Below, in pieces: positions 43,640-52,650 of a stretch of 64,000 nt of DNA (the first letter of the stretch is position 1; each line of letters begins with the position of its first letter). The DNA comes from Flavobacterium sp. NKUCC04_CG (GTDB taxonomy: Bacteria; Bacteroidota; Bacteroidia; Flavobacteriales; Flavobacteriaceae). The translations under genes were made by a program, and so were the position numbers. The DNA lies in contig NZ_JAHKRA010000008.1 of the NCBI RefSeq assembly GCF_019345525.1, positions 104,050-168,049 on the forward strand, given 5' to 3'. Under the pieces are notes generated by a model. It searched no databases, was not told where the DNA came from, and saw nothing but the letters and a program-made list of their open reading frames with translations.

Positions 43640-45427
43640 CTACAATTGATTTAATTCCATTTTGATTTGGTTCAATTCATCTAAAGCCAGTTGTTTATGC
43701 TCATAAAAATAGAGCGTGTCCAACATAAATAGGTTTTGATAGTAAGTAATTCCATCTAATAAATTTTGCTTAAACTTACCCAATTTCTTTTCTTTCATCG
43801 CATTGAAATCATGGAGCAATTCCCTTTTCTCTGTCACAAAATGATCGCGATACATACGTAACTCCTTAATAAAAAAGTGTGGACGTGGACCGTCTATAAT
43901 ACTTTGACCGCGATGATATATATGCTGAATCATTGTTTTTAGGGAAACTTCTTTGTCAAAATAGGCCATATTGGGTCCTGGGCAAATCACAATTCCCTGA
44001 GCTTCTCCTTTAACGGGCAATTCGTGTTCCAATAGCGAAGCATTTGCCAATCCAATACACAAGCACGCTTTTTCGGTTATACTTTGATATTGATCATTAT
44101 AGGCCGTTTCTGGCATATTATCTTTAAGCCCTTGAAGTTCTTTAATTTTAATGTCTTGGAATTTTTTAGAAGCGGTACACAAGCCTTGGTTGGAATAATC
44201 TTTGTTTAGCGCCAAATACTTGCGTGGACAAGAACTACCGGCTTTATCTTTTGAAATTCGCTGCGATCGAAAGAAATCGTTGCTCATTCCCTTTACCGTA
44301 TTAAATGGAATTCCCAAGGGTGATAAATTACTGAGATATAAATCTTTTTCCGTTGCCTTTTGTAACAATTGTCTGGTTTCCTTATCTACCGATGTGGCTT
44401 CGGGAACTAATAGAAATGGGCTTCCCCAACCTACCGAGCTCAATTGATACTCGTGTAGTAGAAATTCGTGTTCTTCTGCCGTGCCTACTCCACCTTGTGC
44501 AGTAATGTCTAGTTGTAAAGGAGATTCAGGAATCCACTTGCCTTTTTGAGCCAAGGCTTTACACATTAATTCGTGCGTCGTTTGTACCAACTCGCTTCGT
44601 TTTTGTTTAAACTCTTCCAAGATAGGTCCTAACAAAAAACCATCAGTAGCAAAAGCATGTCCGCCACAATTTAGGCCAGACTCAATGCGATACTCCGACA
44701 CCCAAAGTCCTTTTTTTGCCAAAAAACTTCCTTGAATCAGGGCCGAGCGATAATCACTTACTTTAAGAATAATTTTTTTAGACAATGCAGCGGATGCATT
44801 GGGATAAAAATCTTCAAAAGTTTCAAAATAGCTAAACAATCTCGGATTCATTCCTGCAGACAATACTACCGAAGAACACAAATTACTCTGTGCAAATCCT
44901 CTTAATGCAGCATGCGCATCATTATATATAGTATCCAAAGGAGCGTTTTTATTAAAATTTTCTTTGTCAACTTTGGTCATGATATTGACATCAATAGCTC
45001 CGGGTTTTAAGTTCTGCTCGATAAAGTTTTTAAAATTTTCCTTAAACGGGGTCTTGTGTAAATAATTTTGAAGTTCTTGACGGATTTCCGAAGTACGCGG
45101 CAACATATCAATATAATTTTCCAAGGCTTTTTTACTTTCGAATAACTCCGTTTTCCATTGTGAAAACTTTTGCTTTACGATTTTATCCACTAGATTTAGA
45201 TAAGAAGTAATGCGCTTGCAACGGAAGTCTTCGACTTTTTTAGAGATCTCTTGATATGGAAAACCGAACTTCTCACTATAAAAATGGTTCATTTTCTCCA
45301 TTAATTCATCGTCCATTACTGAAATTACCGATGAAATACCATATTTGGCAACCCGAATAGGGCTATCAATAGTATATGCCAATCCCATCACAGGGATGTG
45401 AAAGGTATGTAAGGGTTTAGTTAACAT
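43640..45427 (-). CDS. Conserved 595-residue protein, possible TIM-barrel flavoenzyme
   Basis: A cytosolic protein starting MLTKPLHTFHIPVMGLAYTIDSPIRVAKYG, which recalls nitronate monooxygenase/2-nitropropane dioxygenase barrels (the VMGLAYTIDSPIRVAKYG segment and TAQGGVGTAEEHEF later, LVPEATSV next). Several Cys in the second half (SSCPRKYL, GLCTASKKF, KACLCIGL) are spaced in a way that could bind an Fe-S cluster. The C-terminal 100 residues are helical. I do not recognise a named family. The substrate and the cofactor are unknown. Monocistronic, long AT-rich leader upstream. Confidence 0.6.
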   Translation of the reverse strand: MLTKPLHTFHIPVMGLAYTIDSPIRVAKYGISSVISVMDDELMEKMNHFYSEKFGFPYQEISKKVEDFRCKRITSYLNLVDKIVKQKFSQWKTELFESKKALENYIDMLPRTSEIRQELQNYLHKTPFKENFKNFIEQNLKPGAIDVNIMTKVDKENFNKNAPLDTIYNDAHAALRGFAQSNLCSSVVLSAGMNPRLFSYFETFEDFYPNASAALSKKIILKVSDYRSALIQGSFLAKKGLWVSEYRIESGLNCGGHAFATDGFLLGPILEEFKQKRSELVQTTHELMCKALAQKGKWIPESPLQLDITAQGGVGTAEEHEFLLHEYQLSSVGWGSPFLLVPEATSVDKETRQLLQKATEKDLYLSNLSPLGIPFNTVKGMSNDFFRSQRISKDKAGSSCPRKYLALNKDYSNQGLCTASKKFQDIKIKELQGLKDNMPETAYNDQYQSITEKACLCIGLANASLLEHELPVKGEAQGIVICPGPNMAYFDKEVSLKTMIQHIYHRGQSIIDGPRPHFFIKELRMYRDHFVTEKRELLHDFNAMKEKKLGKFKQNLLDGITYYQNLFMLDTLYFYEHKQLALDELNQIKMELNQL

Positions 45428-45748
45428 GATTTCGTTGTTTTTATAAGAAGCACAATACTAGCAAAAAACCCGCTTACGTAAACTGATAATTATCATGCTT
45501 CTAACTTATTTTAGGCGTTTTTTACCCCTAGAAATTCACCGTCTAATCCCATATTTAAAGATGTGATTTCAATGAAAATAATTTGTATATTTATTGCAAG
45601 TGACTCAAAATATAAATTGCGAGCGGTAAATAAATTAACAAAATGAAAAATCACCAACGAAAAAGGCAGTATTTATCAATTTACTAAAGTTAGTTTAACC
45701 TTAAGTTAATATTACAGTCCTTTCTTCGCACCATCTAAATAACATGAA
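45428..45748. other. Divergent intergenic region
   Basis: About 320 bp between the 595-residue protein gene and the DUF47-Pit operon. AT-rich; no gene or repeat; must hold two divergent promoters, not identified with confidence. Confidence 0.4.
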
Positions 45749-46393
45749 ATGTCTATAAATTCGTTTTTCAAAATGTTTACACCAAAGGACAAGGTTTTCT
45801 TTCCTTTATTAAAAGAGGCTTCCTCTAGTTTAATCCAATTAGCCGAATTATTACATGAGTGTGTCAACGCACCAAAAGATCAACGCGAAGCTTATTTTCT
45901 TGAAATTGCTAAGTTAGAAGCAAAGATAGAAGCTTTAAAACAACGCATCAATATTGAATTGGGGCAAAACTTTATTACTCCGTTTGATCGTGAAGACATT
46001 TTTGCTTTGATAAAAGCGATTGATTATGTTGCTGATTATTTAAATGGGGCGGCCAACCGAATGAAGATTTACCAGGTGGCTAAAATTTCAAAATCCATCC
46101 GTAAACTTACAGAGGTTAACTTAGATGCTTGTAAATTGATTGGCGAAGCTATTGAAGAGCTGAACGAAATGCGCAATTTGGGGAACATCAATATCATCTG
46201 TGAGAAAATCAACAAATTGGAAGCCAAATCAGATAAGATTTTTGACAAAGCCGTTCAAGAGATTTTTGAAAATGAAATGGATGCTAAAAACATCATTAAA
46301 TACAAAGAAGTACTTTCTACTTTGGAATCTGCAGCAGACAAATGTAAAAGTGTTGCTTACGTTTTAGAGGCTATAGCCGTTAAACATTCATAA
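45749..46393 (+). CDS. DUF47 (PhoU-like) protein of the Pit operon
   Basis: A 214-residue all-helical protein of the DUF47/TIGR00153 family: starts MSINSFFKMFTPKDKVFFPLL, has DREDIFALIKAIDYVADYLNG near residue 90 and LEAKSDKIFDKAV near 150. These proteins are PhoU-like helical bundles that accompany low-affinity phosphate transporters and likely regulate them. The Pit transporter follows 6 bp downstream, confirming the partner. Length standard. Confidence 0.92.
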   Translation: MSINSFFKMFTPKDKVFFPLLKEASSSLIQLAELLHECVNAPKDQREAYFLEIAKLEAKIEALKQRINIELGQNFITPFDREDIFALIKAIDYVADYLNGAANRMKIYQVAKISKSIRKLTEVNLDACKLIGEAIEELNEMRNLGNINIICEKINKLEAKSDKIFDKAVQEIFENEMDAKNIIKYKEVLSTLESAADKCKSVAYVLEAIAVKHS

Positions 46394-46399
46394 AAGACC

Positions 46400-47464
46400 A
46401 TGGATCCATTTACATTACTAATTATTGTCATTGTATTGGCGTTTGTCTTTGATTATATCAATGGTTTTCACGATGCTGCCAATTCAATTGCTACCATAGT
46501 AGCTACCAAGGTCTTAACTCCTTTTCAAGCCGTATTATGGGCTGCCTTTTTTAACTTTATAGCCTATTTTATTTCTAAATATTGGTTTCAAGAGTTTAAA
46601 ATTGGTAATACCATTGCCAAATCTGTCAATGAAGACTTTATTACACTTGAAGTGATATTTGCCGGCCTTATTGCTGCAATTATCTGGAATTTATTAACTT
46701 GGAAATTTGGAATACCGTCTTCTTCTTCACATACCTTAATCGGTGGATTTATCGGTGCTGCCATGATGCATGCTGGTGGTTTTACCGGTATTACTGGAGA
46801 ACACGTTATTGTCTATGCCAAGGTTATTCCTATCGTATTATTTATCTTTTTTGCTCCGTTGATTGGAATGCTCCTAGCTTCCATTATTACACTGAGTATT
46901 TTGAATATCTTTAAACACGCCAATCCTAAAAAAGCCGAAAAATGGTTTAAGAAGATGCAATTGGTTTCTTCTGCCATGTTCAGTTTAGGTCACGGTGGAA
47001 ATGACGCACAGAAAGTAATGGGAATTATTGGTGCTGCCGTTATATTCTATCACGTGGATGCGGGACACCAAGATTGGATTAACTCTCCAGATCGTTTTAA
47101 TTACTTCGTGGACCAATGGGGTTGGGTGCCGTTGCTATCCTTTATCATCATCGGTTTAGGAACCATGAGTGGTGGTTGGAAAATCGTAAAAACCATGGGA
47201 ACGAAGATTACAAAAGTAAATTCTCTAGAAGGAGTGAGTGCTGAAACCGCTGGAGCCTTAACGCTTTATATTTCTGAGTTTTTCGGAATTCCGGTTTCCA
47301 CTACACATACTATTACCGGTTCTATTATCGGTGTAGGTTTAACAAAAAGAGTATCTGCAGTACGTTGGGGAATCACCATCAGCCTCTTATGGGCTTGGGT
47401 ATTGACCATACCGGTTTCCGCAGCGATAGCAGCCATTATTTACACCTTAGTCAAATTGTTTTAA
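46400..47464 (+). CDS. Inorganic phosphate transporter, Pit family
   Basis: A 354-residue PiT-family permease with duplicated signatures: DYINGFHDAANSIATIVATK near residue 20 and GHGGNDAQKVMGIIG near 200 (both the PiT GxND-type motif), and FGIPSSSSHTLIGG and FGIPVSTTHTITGS segments. About 10 membrane segments. Takes up metal-phosphate complexes coupled to H+ (or Na+). It is in an operon with the DUF47 gene 6 bp upstream, and a terminator follows 20 bp downstream. Bacteroidota Pit genes usually carry this partner. Confidence 0.92.
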   Translation: MDPFTLLIIVIVLAFVFDYINGFHDAANSIATIVATKVLTPFQAVLWAAFFNFIAYFISKYWFQEFKIGNTIAKSVNEDFITLEVIFAGLIAAIIWNLLTWKFGIPSSSSHTLIGGFIGAAMMHAGGFTGITGEHVIVYAKVIPIVLFIFFAPLIGMLLASIITLSILNIFKHANPKKAEKWFKKMQLVSSAMFSLGHGGNDAQKVMGIIGAAVIFYHVDAGHQDWINSPDRFNYFVDQWGWVPLLSFIIIGLGTMSGGWKIVKTMGTKITKVNSLEGVSAETAGALTLYISEFFGIPVSTTHTITGSIIGVGLTKRVSAVRWGITISLLWAWVLTIPVSAAIAAIIYTLVKLF

Positions 47465-47484
47465 ACTCATTATAATACGCATTC

Positions 47485-47523
47485 AAAAGGGGCTATCTCA
47501 AGAAGATAGCCCCTTTCATTTTT
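47485..47523. terminator. Rho-independent terminator of the Pit operon
   Basis: A 13-bp perfect stem (AAAGGGGCTATCT / AGATAGCCCCTTT) with a 5-nt loop, followed by a T-rich stretch. Confidence 0.87.
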
Positions 47524-47688
47524 GAGATTTTGGACAAGAAGATTTCTTTTACCAATCCAACATTTATTTTTTCACTTCCTACCCTAATATCCATGCTGCT
47601 TCCTGCATTATAGAAAAAATCGGATGTTATGGTCCTGAAAATTGTACGTATAAACTGACTTAATTTCCGTAAGTTAATTTCAAAATTG

Positions 47689-47696
47689 TACTTTTG
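47689..47696 (+). promoter_or_regulatory. -7 promoter element of the antiporter gene
   Basis: TACTTTTG matches TAnnTTTG exactly, 17 bp before the ATG, giving a very short leader. Confidence 0.55.
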
Positions 47697-47713
47697 CAAA
47701 AAGAGTTTTTTTT

Positions 47714-48955
47714 ATGGAATTATATTATACGTTTTCGGTATTAATCGTACTAGCTTCCTTTTTTGCATATTTGAATTTGCGGTTTTTAAAACTACCCGGC
47801 ACTATAGGTATTATGCTTATTGCTATGTTTGTATCTCTAGCTATTCGCTTTTTGGGTTCCAGTATTTTTCCCGATACCACCAAGCACTTTTTTACTCTAA
47901 TACAAGAATTCGATTTTAATGAAATTTTGATGGGAGCCATGCTAAACTTCCTATTGTTTGCAGGGGCTTTACACGTGAATATTTCGGATTTAAAGGACCA
48001 AAAATGGCCCATAGCAACCTATTCAACCATCAGTGTTGTTTTATCTGCTTTGATTATATCTGCGCTACTCTATTATATAGCACCACTATTTGGTATTGCT
48101 ATTCCGTATATCTTTTGTTTGTTGTTTGGAACTTTGATTTCACCCACCGATCCCATAGTGGTTTTAGGTATTTTAAAGCAAGCCAAAGTACCCAAGCACA
48201 TAGAGACTAAAATTACAGGAGAGTCCCTTTTTAATGATGGGGTTGCGGTAGTGATGTTTGCTGTGGTTCTTAAATTAGCTACCGATACTAGTTTTGACGC
48301 TACTTTTGGCTCTGCTTCTGTACTATTTCTAAAAGAAGCCGTTGGCGGCTTAGTTTTAGGCGGTCTCTTAGGAGTAACAGCCTCTAAGGTAATGAAGCAA
48401 ATTGACGACTATAAGGTATCGGTATTGATTACCTTATCCATTGTAATGGGAGGGTTTCTAATCGCAAAAGGCTTGCATGTTTCGAGTCCGTTAGCTATGG
48501 TGATCGCCGGTTTAATTATCGGAAATTTTGGTAAGTCTGCCGATATGAGCGAACAAACCCGCGACTATTTAGGTAAGTTCTGGGAATTGATCGATGAGAT
48601 TATGAATGCCATACTCTTTTTATTTATCGGATTTGAATTGTTGTTATTACCCAATATTTCCGAACAATTGGTTTTGGGAGTTGCAGCTATTTTTATCGTT
48701 TTGTTTTCGCGGATGCTGTCGATTCTAATTCCAGTAAAATCCATTTTAAGAACCAATACCTACTCTAGAGGATCGTTGATTGTGATGGTATGGGGTGGAA
48801 TTCGAGGAGGTGTGTCGATTGCTTTAGTGATGTCGATGCCTGCCGGAGAGTGGAAAGATTTATTTTTGGAAATTACTTATATTGTTGTTTTATTCTCCAT
48901 CGTAGTCCAAGGGCTTACAGTAGGCAAATTGGCGAAAAAAGTCTTGAAAGAATAA
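47714..48955 (+). CDS. Na+(K+)/H+ antiporter, CPA1 (NhaP) family
   Basis: A 413-residue CPA1 antiporter: LISPTDPIVVLGIL near residue 142, ITGESLFNDGVAVVMFAV near 165 (the NDG/ND pair in TM5 carries the ion-binding Asp of CPA1 exchangers), and VMVWGGIRGGVSIALVMS near 358. Twelve or so membrane segments and no long C-terminal regulatory domain. It would exchange Na+ or K+ for H+ for pH and salt homeostasis. Monocistronic with its own terminator. Confidence 0.9.
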   Translation: MELYYTFSVLIVLASFFAYLNLRFLKLPGTIGIMLIAMFVSLAIRFLGSSIFPDTTKHFFTLIQEFDFNEILMGAMLNFLLFAGALHVNISDLKDQKWPIATYSTISVVLSALIISALLYYIAPLFGIAIPYIFCLLFGTLISPTDPIVVLGILKQAKVPKHIETKITGESLFNDGVAVVMFAVVLKLATDTSFDATFGSASVLFLKEAVGGLVLGGLLGVTASKVMKQIDDYKVSVLITLSIVMGGFLIAKGLHVSSPLAMVIAGLIIGNFGKSADMSEQTRDYLGKFWELIDEIMNAILFLFIGFELLLLPNISEQLVLGVAAIFIVLFSRMLSILIPVKSILRTNTYSRGSLIVMVWGGIRGGVSIALVMSMPAGEWKDLFLEITYIVVLFSIVVQGLTVGKLAKKVLKE

Positions 48956-49047
48956 ATCACAATAAACCATCAAATCCTCAACAATTCAAGATAAAAGATT
49001 TATTTAGTTAGTTAAATACCATTAAATAACTATTTAAACCAACTTTC

Positions 49048-49090
49048 AAAAAACGCTGCTTCAGTACTCCATACAGAAGCAGTGTTTTTT
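49048..49090 (+). terminator. Rho-independent terminator
   Basis: AAAAAACGCTGCTTC / GAAGCAGTGTTTTTT, a 15-bp stem with one G-T pair, after the antiporter gene. Confidence 0.85.
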
Positions 49091-49254
49091 AATTTTATAA
49101 TTAAACTAAAAAATTATCTTAAAATAGAACTTTAAATCATCAAAAGATTAATTTTGATATGATTATAATTTTTTATTACTTAGCTATGAATATGTAAATT
49201 TTAAAATTAAACTAAAATTTAATATTTAAGGTTGTTACTAAATTTCATTTTACT

Positions 49255-49617
49255 ATGATTTTATTGTCAAAAATTCTAATTGGACTGATCGCTTTAGAAC
49301 ATCTTTATATCTTATGGATGGAGATGTTTGCTTGGACAACTGTGGGTAAAAAAACATTTAAATCGCTGCCACAAGAATTATTTGAACCAACGAAAGCTCT
49401 GGCTGCTAATCAAGGTTTGTATAATGGCTTTTTAGCTGCAGGTTTATTTTGGTCACTGATTATATCCGATATATTTTGGTCAAAAAACATAGCCTTTTTC
49501 TTTTTGTCGTGTGTAAGCATAGCTGGAATTTATGGCGCTATTACCGCTTCGAAATCAATTTTTTTTAAACAAGCACTACCTGCTTTAATCACCATTATAA
49601 TTCTTTATTTAATATGA
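49255..49617 (+). CDS. DUF1304 family membrane protein
   Basis: A 120-residue protein with four membrane segments and the DUF1304 pattern: ALEHLYILWMEMFAW at residues 13-27, NQGLYNGFLAAGLFW near 53 and AGIYGAITASKSIFF near 91. Function of the family is unknown. It overlaps the next gene by 4 nt (ATGA), so the VOC gene is translationally coupled. Confidence 0.85.
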   Translation: MILLSKILIGLIALEHLYILWMEMFAWTTVGKKTFKSLPQELFEPTKALAANQGLYNGFLAAGLFWSLIISDIFWSKNIAFFFLSCVSIAGIYGAITASKSIFFKQALPALITIIILYLI

Positions 49618-50000
49618 AAATTAGTCATTTAGATCATTTGGTTTTAACTGTTGTAAGTATTGAAAAAACTTGTGAGTTTTACAGTGAAATTCTGGGTATG
49701 GAAATCATCACTTTTGAAAAAAATAAAAAAGCACTGCTATTTGGTAATCAAAAAATCAACTTGCAGTTATTTAAACATGAGACTTTCCCTAAAGCGCGAA
49801 ATGCCACCCCCGGTTCGGCGGATATTTGCCTAATTACCACTACTCCTCTTGAAGAGGTTTTAAAAGAGTTAACCGAGAAGAATATTCCCATATTAGAAGG
49901 TGGAATAACAGCACGCCTTGGAGCAACTGGCCAGCTAAATTCCATTTATTTTAGAGATCCCGACTTAAACTTAATTGCTGTAAGTAATTATCTAAATTAA
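49614..50000 (+). CDS. VOC family protein (glyoxalase fold), coupled to DUF1304
   Basis: A 128-residue single-domain vicinal oxygen chelate protein: ISHLDHLVLTVVSIEKTCEF start, YSEILGMEI, LLFGNQKINLQ and the C-terminal YFRDPDLNLIAVSNY. His at position 7, Gln/His in the middle, and Asp/Glu in the last strand could bind a metal as in glyoxalase I relatives, but the substrate is unknown. Overlap of 4 nt with the DUF1304 gene suggests co-translation. A terminator follows. Confidence 0.85.
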   Translation: MKISHLDHLVLTVVSIEKTCEFYSEILGMEIITFEKNKKALLFGNQKINLQLFKHETFPKARNATPGSADICLITTTPLEEVLKELTEKNIPILEGGITARLGATGQLNSIYFRDPDLNLIAVSNYLN

Positions 50001-50006
50001 GTATTC

Positions 50007-50045
50007 AACAACCGCTAAAACTCTAAAAAACTTTTAGCGGTTGTT
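50007..50045. terminator. Rho-independent terminator
   Basis: AACAACCGCTAAAA / TTTTAGCGGTTGTT, a 14-bp perfect stem with an 11-nt loop, just after the VOC gene. Confidence 0.82.
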
Positions 50046-50190
50046 ATATATAGAATAAAATTGTTGGTACGCTTTTGTGTTTTGTGTCATTTTTTTACTT
50101 CTTTACTACACAATAACAGCATTTGCCTACACCTTGCTATATACCCCTAGTCTATTTGTTGATTTTTGTGGCTATATAACCCTATAGCCG

Positions 50191-50925
50191 ATGAATAGCC
50201 TCAAAACCCCTACTAGCTTTTGGAACGAAAACAAAGTGATACTGCCCTTTTGGAAACGGTTGTTTTTCAGAAACACTAAGAGCCAAATCAGATTGCGAAC
50301 ACCCGATTGTATTCATCAAAACTGCAGTGGCATTAGCCTGGGAAATCAATCGATTAGATCGATTTTATTTTCTACGGATATCGCACTAATTGAACATAGT
50401 GACTGCGATGCTGTATTGGCTGTTTATCCCTTTGCCCCATCTGCAAAGATTATGAAAACCCTAATAGATTTTTCTGAAAAACCCGTCATCTGTGGTATAG
50501 GCGGTGGACTCACTCAAGGACCTATAGCTTTAGCGATGGCACAACAGGCAGAACAACTCGGAGCCGCTGCCGTAATTGTAAACCAACCCTTTAGAAATCG
50601 GGATATCGAGAAAATAAAAAGCAAAATCGGCATCCCCATTATTTCAAGTATTTCGATGTTGGATTTTGATTTTAAAAAGCGCATCGAATCTGGAGTGGAT
50701 TTATTTCATATTACTGGTGGTAACGAAACTTGCCGTATCATTGAATATCTCCAACAAAATTACCCCAACTATCCCGTTATGGCAACCGGCGGAAAAACAT
50801 TAACCAACATCAGTGCTGCAATAGATATTGGCGCTCAAGCCATTGTACTTACTCCGCCATCAAACGGAGAATTATTTAAATCTATTATGCAAAATTATCG
50901 CAACGGCCTTTCTATATTAAAATAA
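50191..50925 (+). CDS. TIM-barrel protein of the hydrolase-annotated family
   Basis: A 244-residue protein with a beta/alpha barrel pattern: PVICGIGGGLTQGPIALAMA near residue 96, GAAAVIVNQPF, IPIISSISMLD near 149, VDLFHITGGNE near 168 and YPVMATGGKTLTNIS near 193, then AIVLTPPSNGELFKSIM. This succession resembles proteins from Firmicutes annotated as hydrolase, whose activity is not established. No signal peptide. Single gene with its own flanking terminators. Confidence 0.65.
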   Translation: MNSLKTPTSFWNENKVILPFWKRLFFRNTKSQIRLRTPDCIHQNCSGISLGNQSIRSILFSTDIALIEHSDCDAVLAVYPFAPSAKIMKTLIDFSEKPVICGIGGGLTQGPIALAMAQQAEQLGAAAVIVNQPFRNRDIEKIKSKIGIPIISSISMLDFDFKKRIESGVDLFHITGGNETCRIIEYLQQNYPNYPVMATGGKTLTNISAAIDIGAQAIVLTPPSNGELFKSIMQNYRNGLSILK

Positions 50926-50961
50926 ACATTGCAAGTGGGCAGTCAGGAAAATTTTGACCAT

Positions 50962-50996
50962 AAAAAAGGCTGTCTTCTATATAGAGACAGCCTTTA
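50962..50996. terminator. Bidirectional terminator
   Basis: AAAGGCTGTCT / AGACAGCCTTT stem (11 bp) with a 9-nt loop between two convergent genes. Confidence 0.82.
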
Positions 50997-51015
50997 AATC
51001 AAAACAAATTCGATT

Positions 51016-51474
51016 TTATTTTAATTCAACCAACAACTGTTCAGCCGTACGATATCCCAAAATATTTTTAGATATTTTCTTATTTGCTTCAATGACAATC
51101 ATCGAAGGATAGGCGCGAATTTCTAAGTGATTGGTAAATTCATGTGTACCGTTTCTACTATTGGCTCTAGCTGCATCATAATTTCGATTAGCAAATGTCT
51201 TTTCGCCAAAAGTAATACTTTCGTTTCCTTCAGCGTTAAACTTTACGGCATAATAGTTGGCGTTGATATAATCGACCACTTGACGGTCAGCAAAAGTATT
51301 TTTATCCAACATTTTACACGGTGGACACCAATTGGTATATACATCTATAAAAATTGGTTTGGGATTCTTTTTTTGTGCAGTTATCGCATCGTTAAAAGAG
51401 ATCCAGTTTATTTTTTGCGCCTGAGTACTCACTCCCATAACAGCAAAAAACAATACAAATAAGCACTGTTTCAT
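51016..51474 (-). CDS. Periplasmic thioredoxin-fold protein
   Basis: A 152-residue protein with a signal peptide (MKQCLFVLFFAVMGVSTQA, then QK) and a thioredoxin fold: IFIDVYTNWCPPCKMLD near residue 40 with CPPC catalytic pair, and cis-Pro RAYPSMIVI near 126. It resembles thioredoxin_7/DsbD C-terminal-like domains that handle disulfides in the periplasm. An upstream CAGCATGCTG palindrome at 51533-51542 may be regulatory. Monocistronic. Confidence 0.85.
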   Translation of the reverse strand: MKQCLFVLFFAVMGVSTQAQKINWISFNDAITAQKKNPKPIFIDVYTNWCPPCKMLDKNTFADRQVVDYINANYYAVKFNAEGNESITFGEKTFANRNYDAARANSRNGTHEFTNHLEIRAYPSMIVIEANKKISKNILGYRTAEQLLVELK

Positions 51475-51550
51475 TGAAAAATTTATTTTGAATTAAAATT
51501 CTATTAAATACATGATGACTGTTAATACTAGTCAGCATGCTGCTTAACGA

Positions 51551-51916
51551 TTAAAACAAAATACCATTAGGAGGAGGTGTTATTAACTGTATATATGGAG
51601 GCGAATGGATGTCTAATTTAAAATTAAATTTTTTAATAGTCCCTAAAATCACTTTCGGCAGATCTAGTGTAAAAGGCTGTGCATTCATCAAAGTTTCACA
51701 AGAAACCGTAATAATCTGTATCGCTTTGCTAGAGGTACTTTTTTTTAGTTTGTGACTGTTAACTCGGTCAACTTTGGATAATTGACACACCTTTTGAATA
51801 CAAATAGCCGTCTTTCCCGAGCAGACTTTTGTAGATGCGAGCGAAAACGGTTGTATAAAATACACCGTGAAAATTATAAAAAACAACCGGGCTATATGTG
51901 AATCTTTTAGTTGCAT
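51551..51916 (-). CDS. Small secreted hypothetical protein
   Basis: A 121-residue frame with a hydrophobic N-terminal segment (RLFFIIFTVYFIQPFSLA) that can act as a signal peptide, four Cys in the mature part (KVCSGKTAICIQKVC and SCETL) and a Pro-rich end (SPPYIQLITPPPNGILF). No family recognised. It may be a real small exported protein or a chance frame; it lies 76 bp from the thioredoxin gene on the same strand. Confidence 0.5.
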   Translation of the reverse strand: MQLKDSHIARLFFIIFTVYFIQPFSLASTKVCSGKTAICIQKVCQLSKVDRVNSHKLKKSTSSKAIQIITVSCETLMNAQPFTLDLPKVILGTIKKFNFKLDIHSPPYIQLITPPPNGILF

Positions 51917-52650
51917 CGGTTCAAAAATAACCTTTTTATGTTTCCCATTACCTAGTTAAAAAGTTAATATTTATAATATTGTCCTTATCACTATAAATCC
52001 CCCAATTATTTAATGTTTTTACAGGAATAGCTCCTATGGTGATTTGGAATCCATAATTAGTAAACTCCTTTAATCATTTACGATGGCTTAGTATGTAATT
52101 TTTTGAACTACTAGATCCTAGAAAATATATTGGATAAATGGCAATGAAGGTCTAAAAGCGTTTTTCCAATGAAGTGAGTTAAGGAAGAAACTATATACAA
52201 AAAAATCATTCTTGCTCATCTATAAGAAATATATAAATAACGACTTAATACAGTAATAGGCAGATTAAATAAAGTGAAGGAGCCCCTTTGGCGGAGAGCC
52301 TGACTGGGGTAAAAAAAAATCTCCCTAAGCAGAATTGGAAGCCTGACATAGGGAGTAACGTTAGTCAAATAACAAACTTAACCAACAGTGCAATATTACG
52401 TAAACTAATTGGTTTTGGTTGTTTTTTTGGGGTTTTTATTTATTTTTTTTCAACTGCCTTAAGTATATAAAAACAAGAAAGCTAACAACAAACCTGTCAG
52501 CAGTTTAGGTTTTATTCAATTCAAAAAAGGAGTTTGAATCGCTATACAAAACCACTTTCTAGCGAAAACACTGAAAGTAAAATCACACTATATTTCTAAA
52601 AAGACGTCGAATCAGGTAAATCGATGATGAGTATCAACGATGCTTAACGA
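51917..52650. other. Long gene-free region with structured element
   Basis: About 730 bp without a gene. A 60-codon frame at 52288-52470 crosses the hairpin element and looks fortuitous. The notable part is 52279-52357, described separately; a poly-T stretch follows at about 52427-52450. Confidence 0.45.
52279..52357 (+). ncRNA. Candidate structured RNA: two GC-rich hairpins sharing GCCTGAC
   Basis: Hairpin 1 pairs CCCC (52283-52286) with GGGG (52306-52309), enclosing GGC/GCC; hairpin 2 pairs CTCCCTA (52321-52327) with TAGGGAG (52349-52355). Both carry AGCCTGAC on their 3' side. They stand in an otherwise AT-rich stretch and are followed by a T-rich run, but I cannot match them to a known RNA class. 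The strand is assumed. Confidence 0.35.

Noticed and set aside
52288..52470. 60-codon frame across the two-hairpin element
   Set aside because: It runs through the structured element and a poly-T tract; composition does not look like protein.
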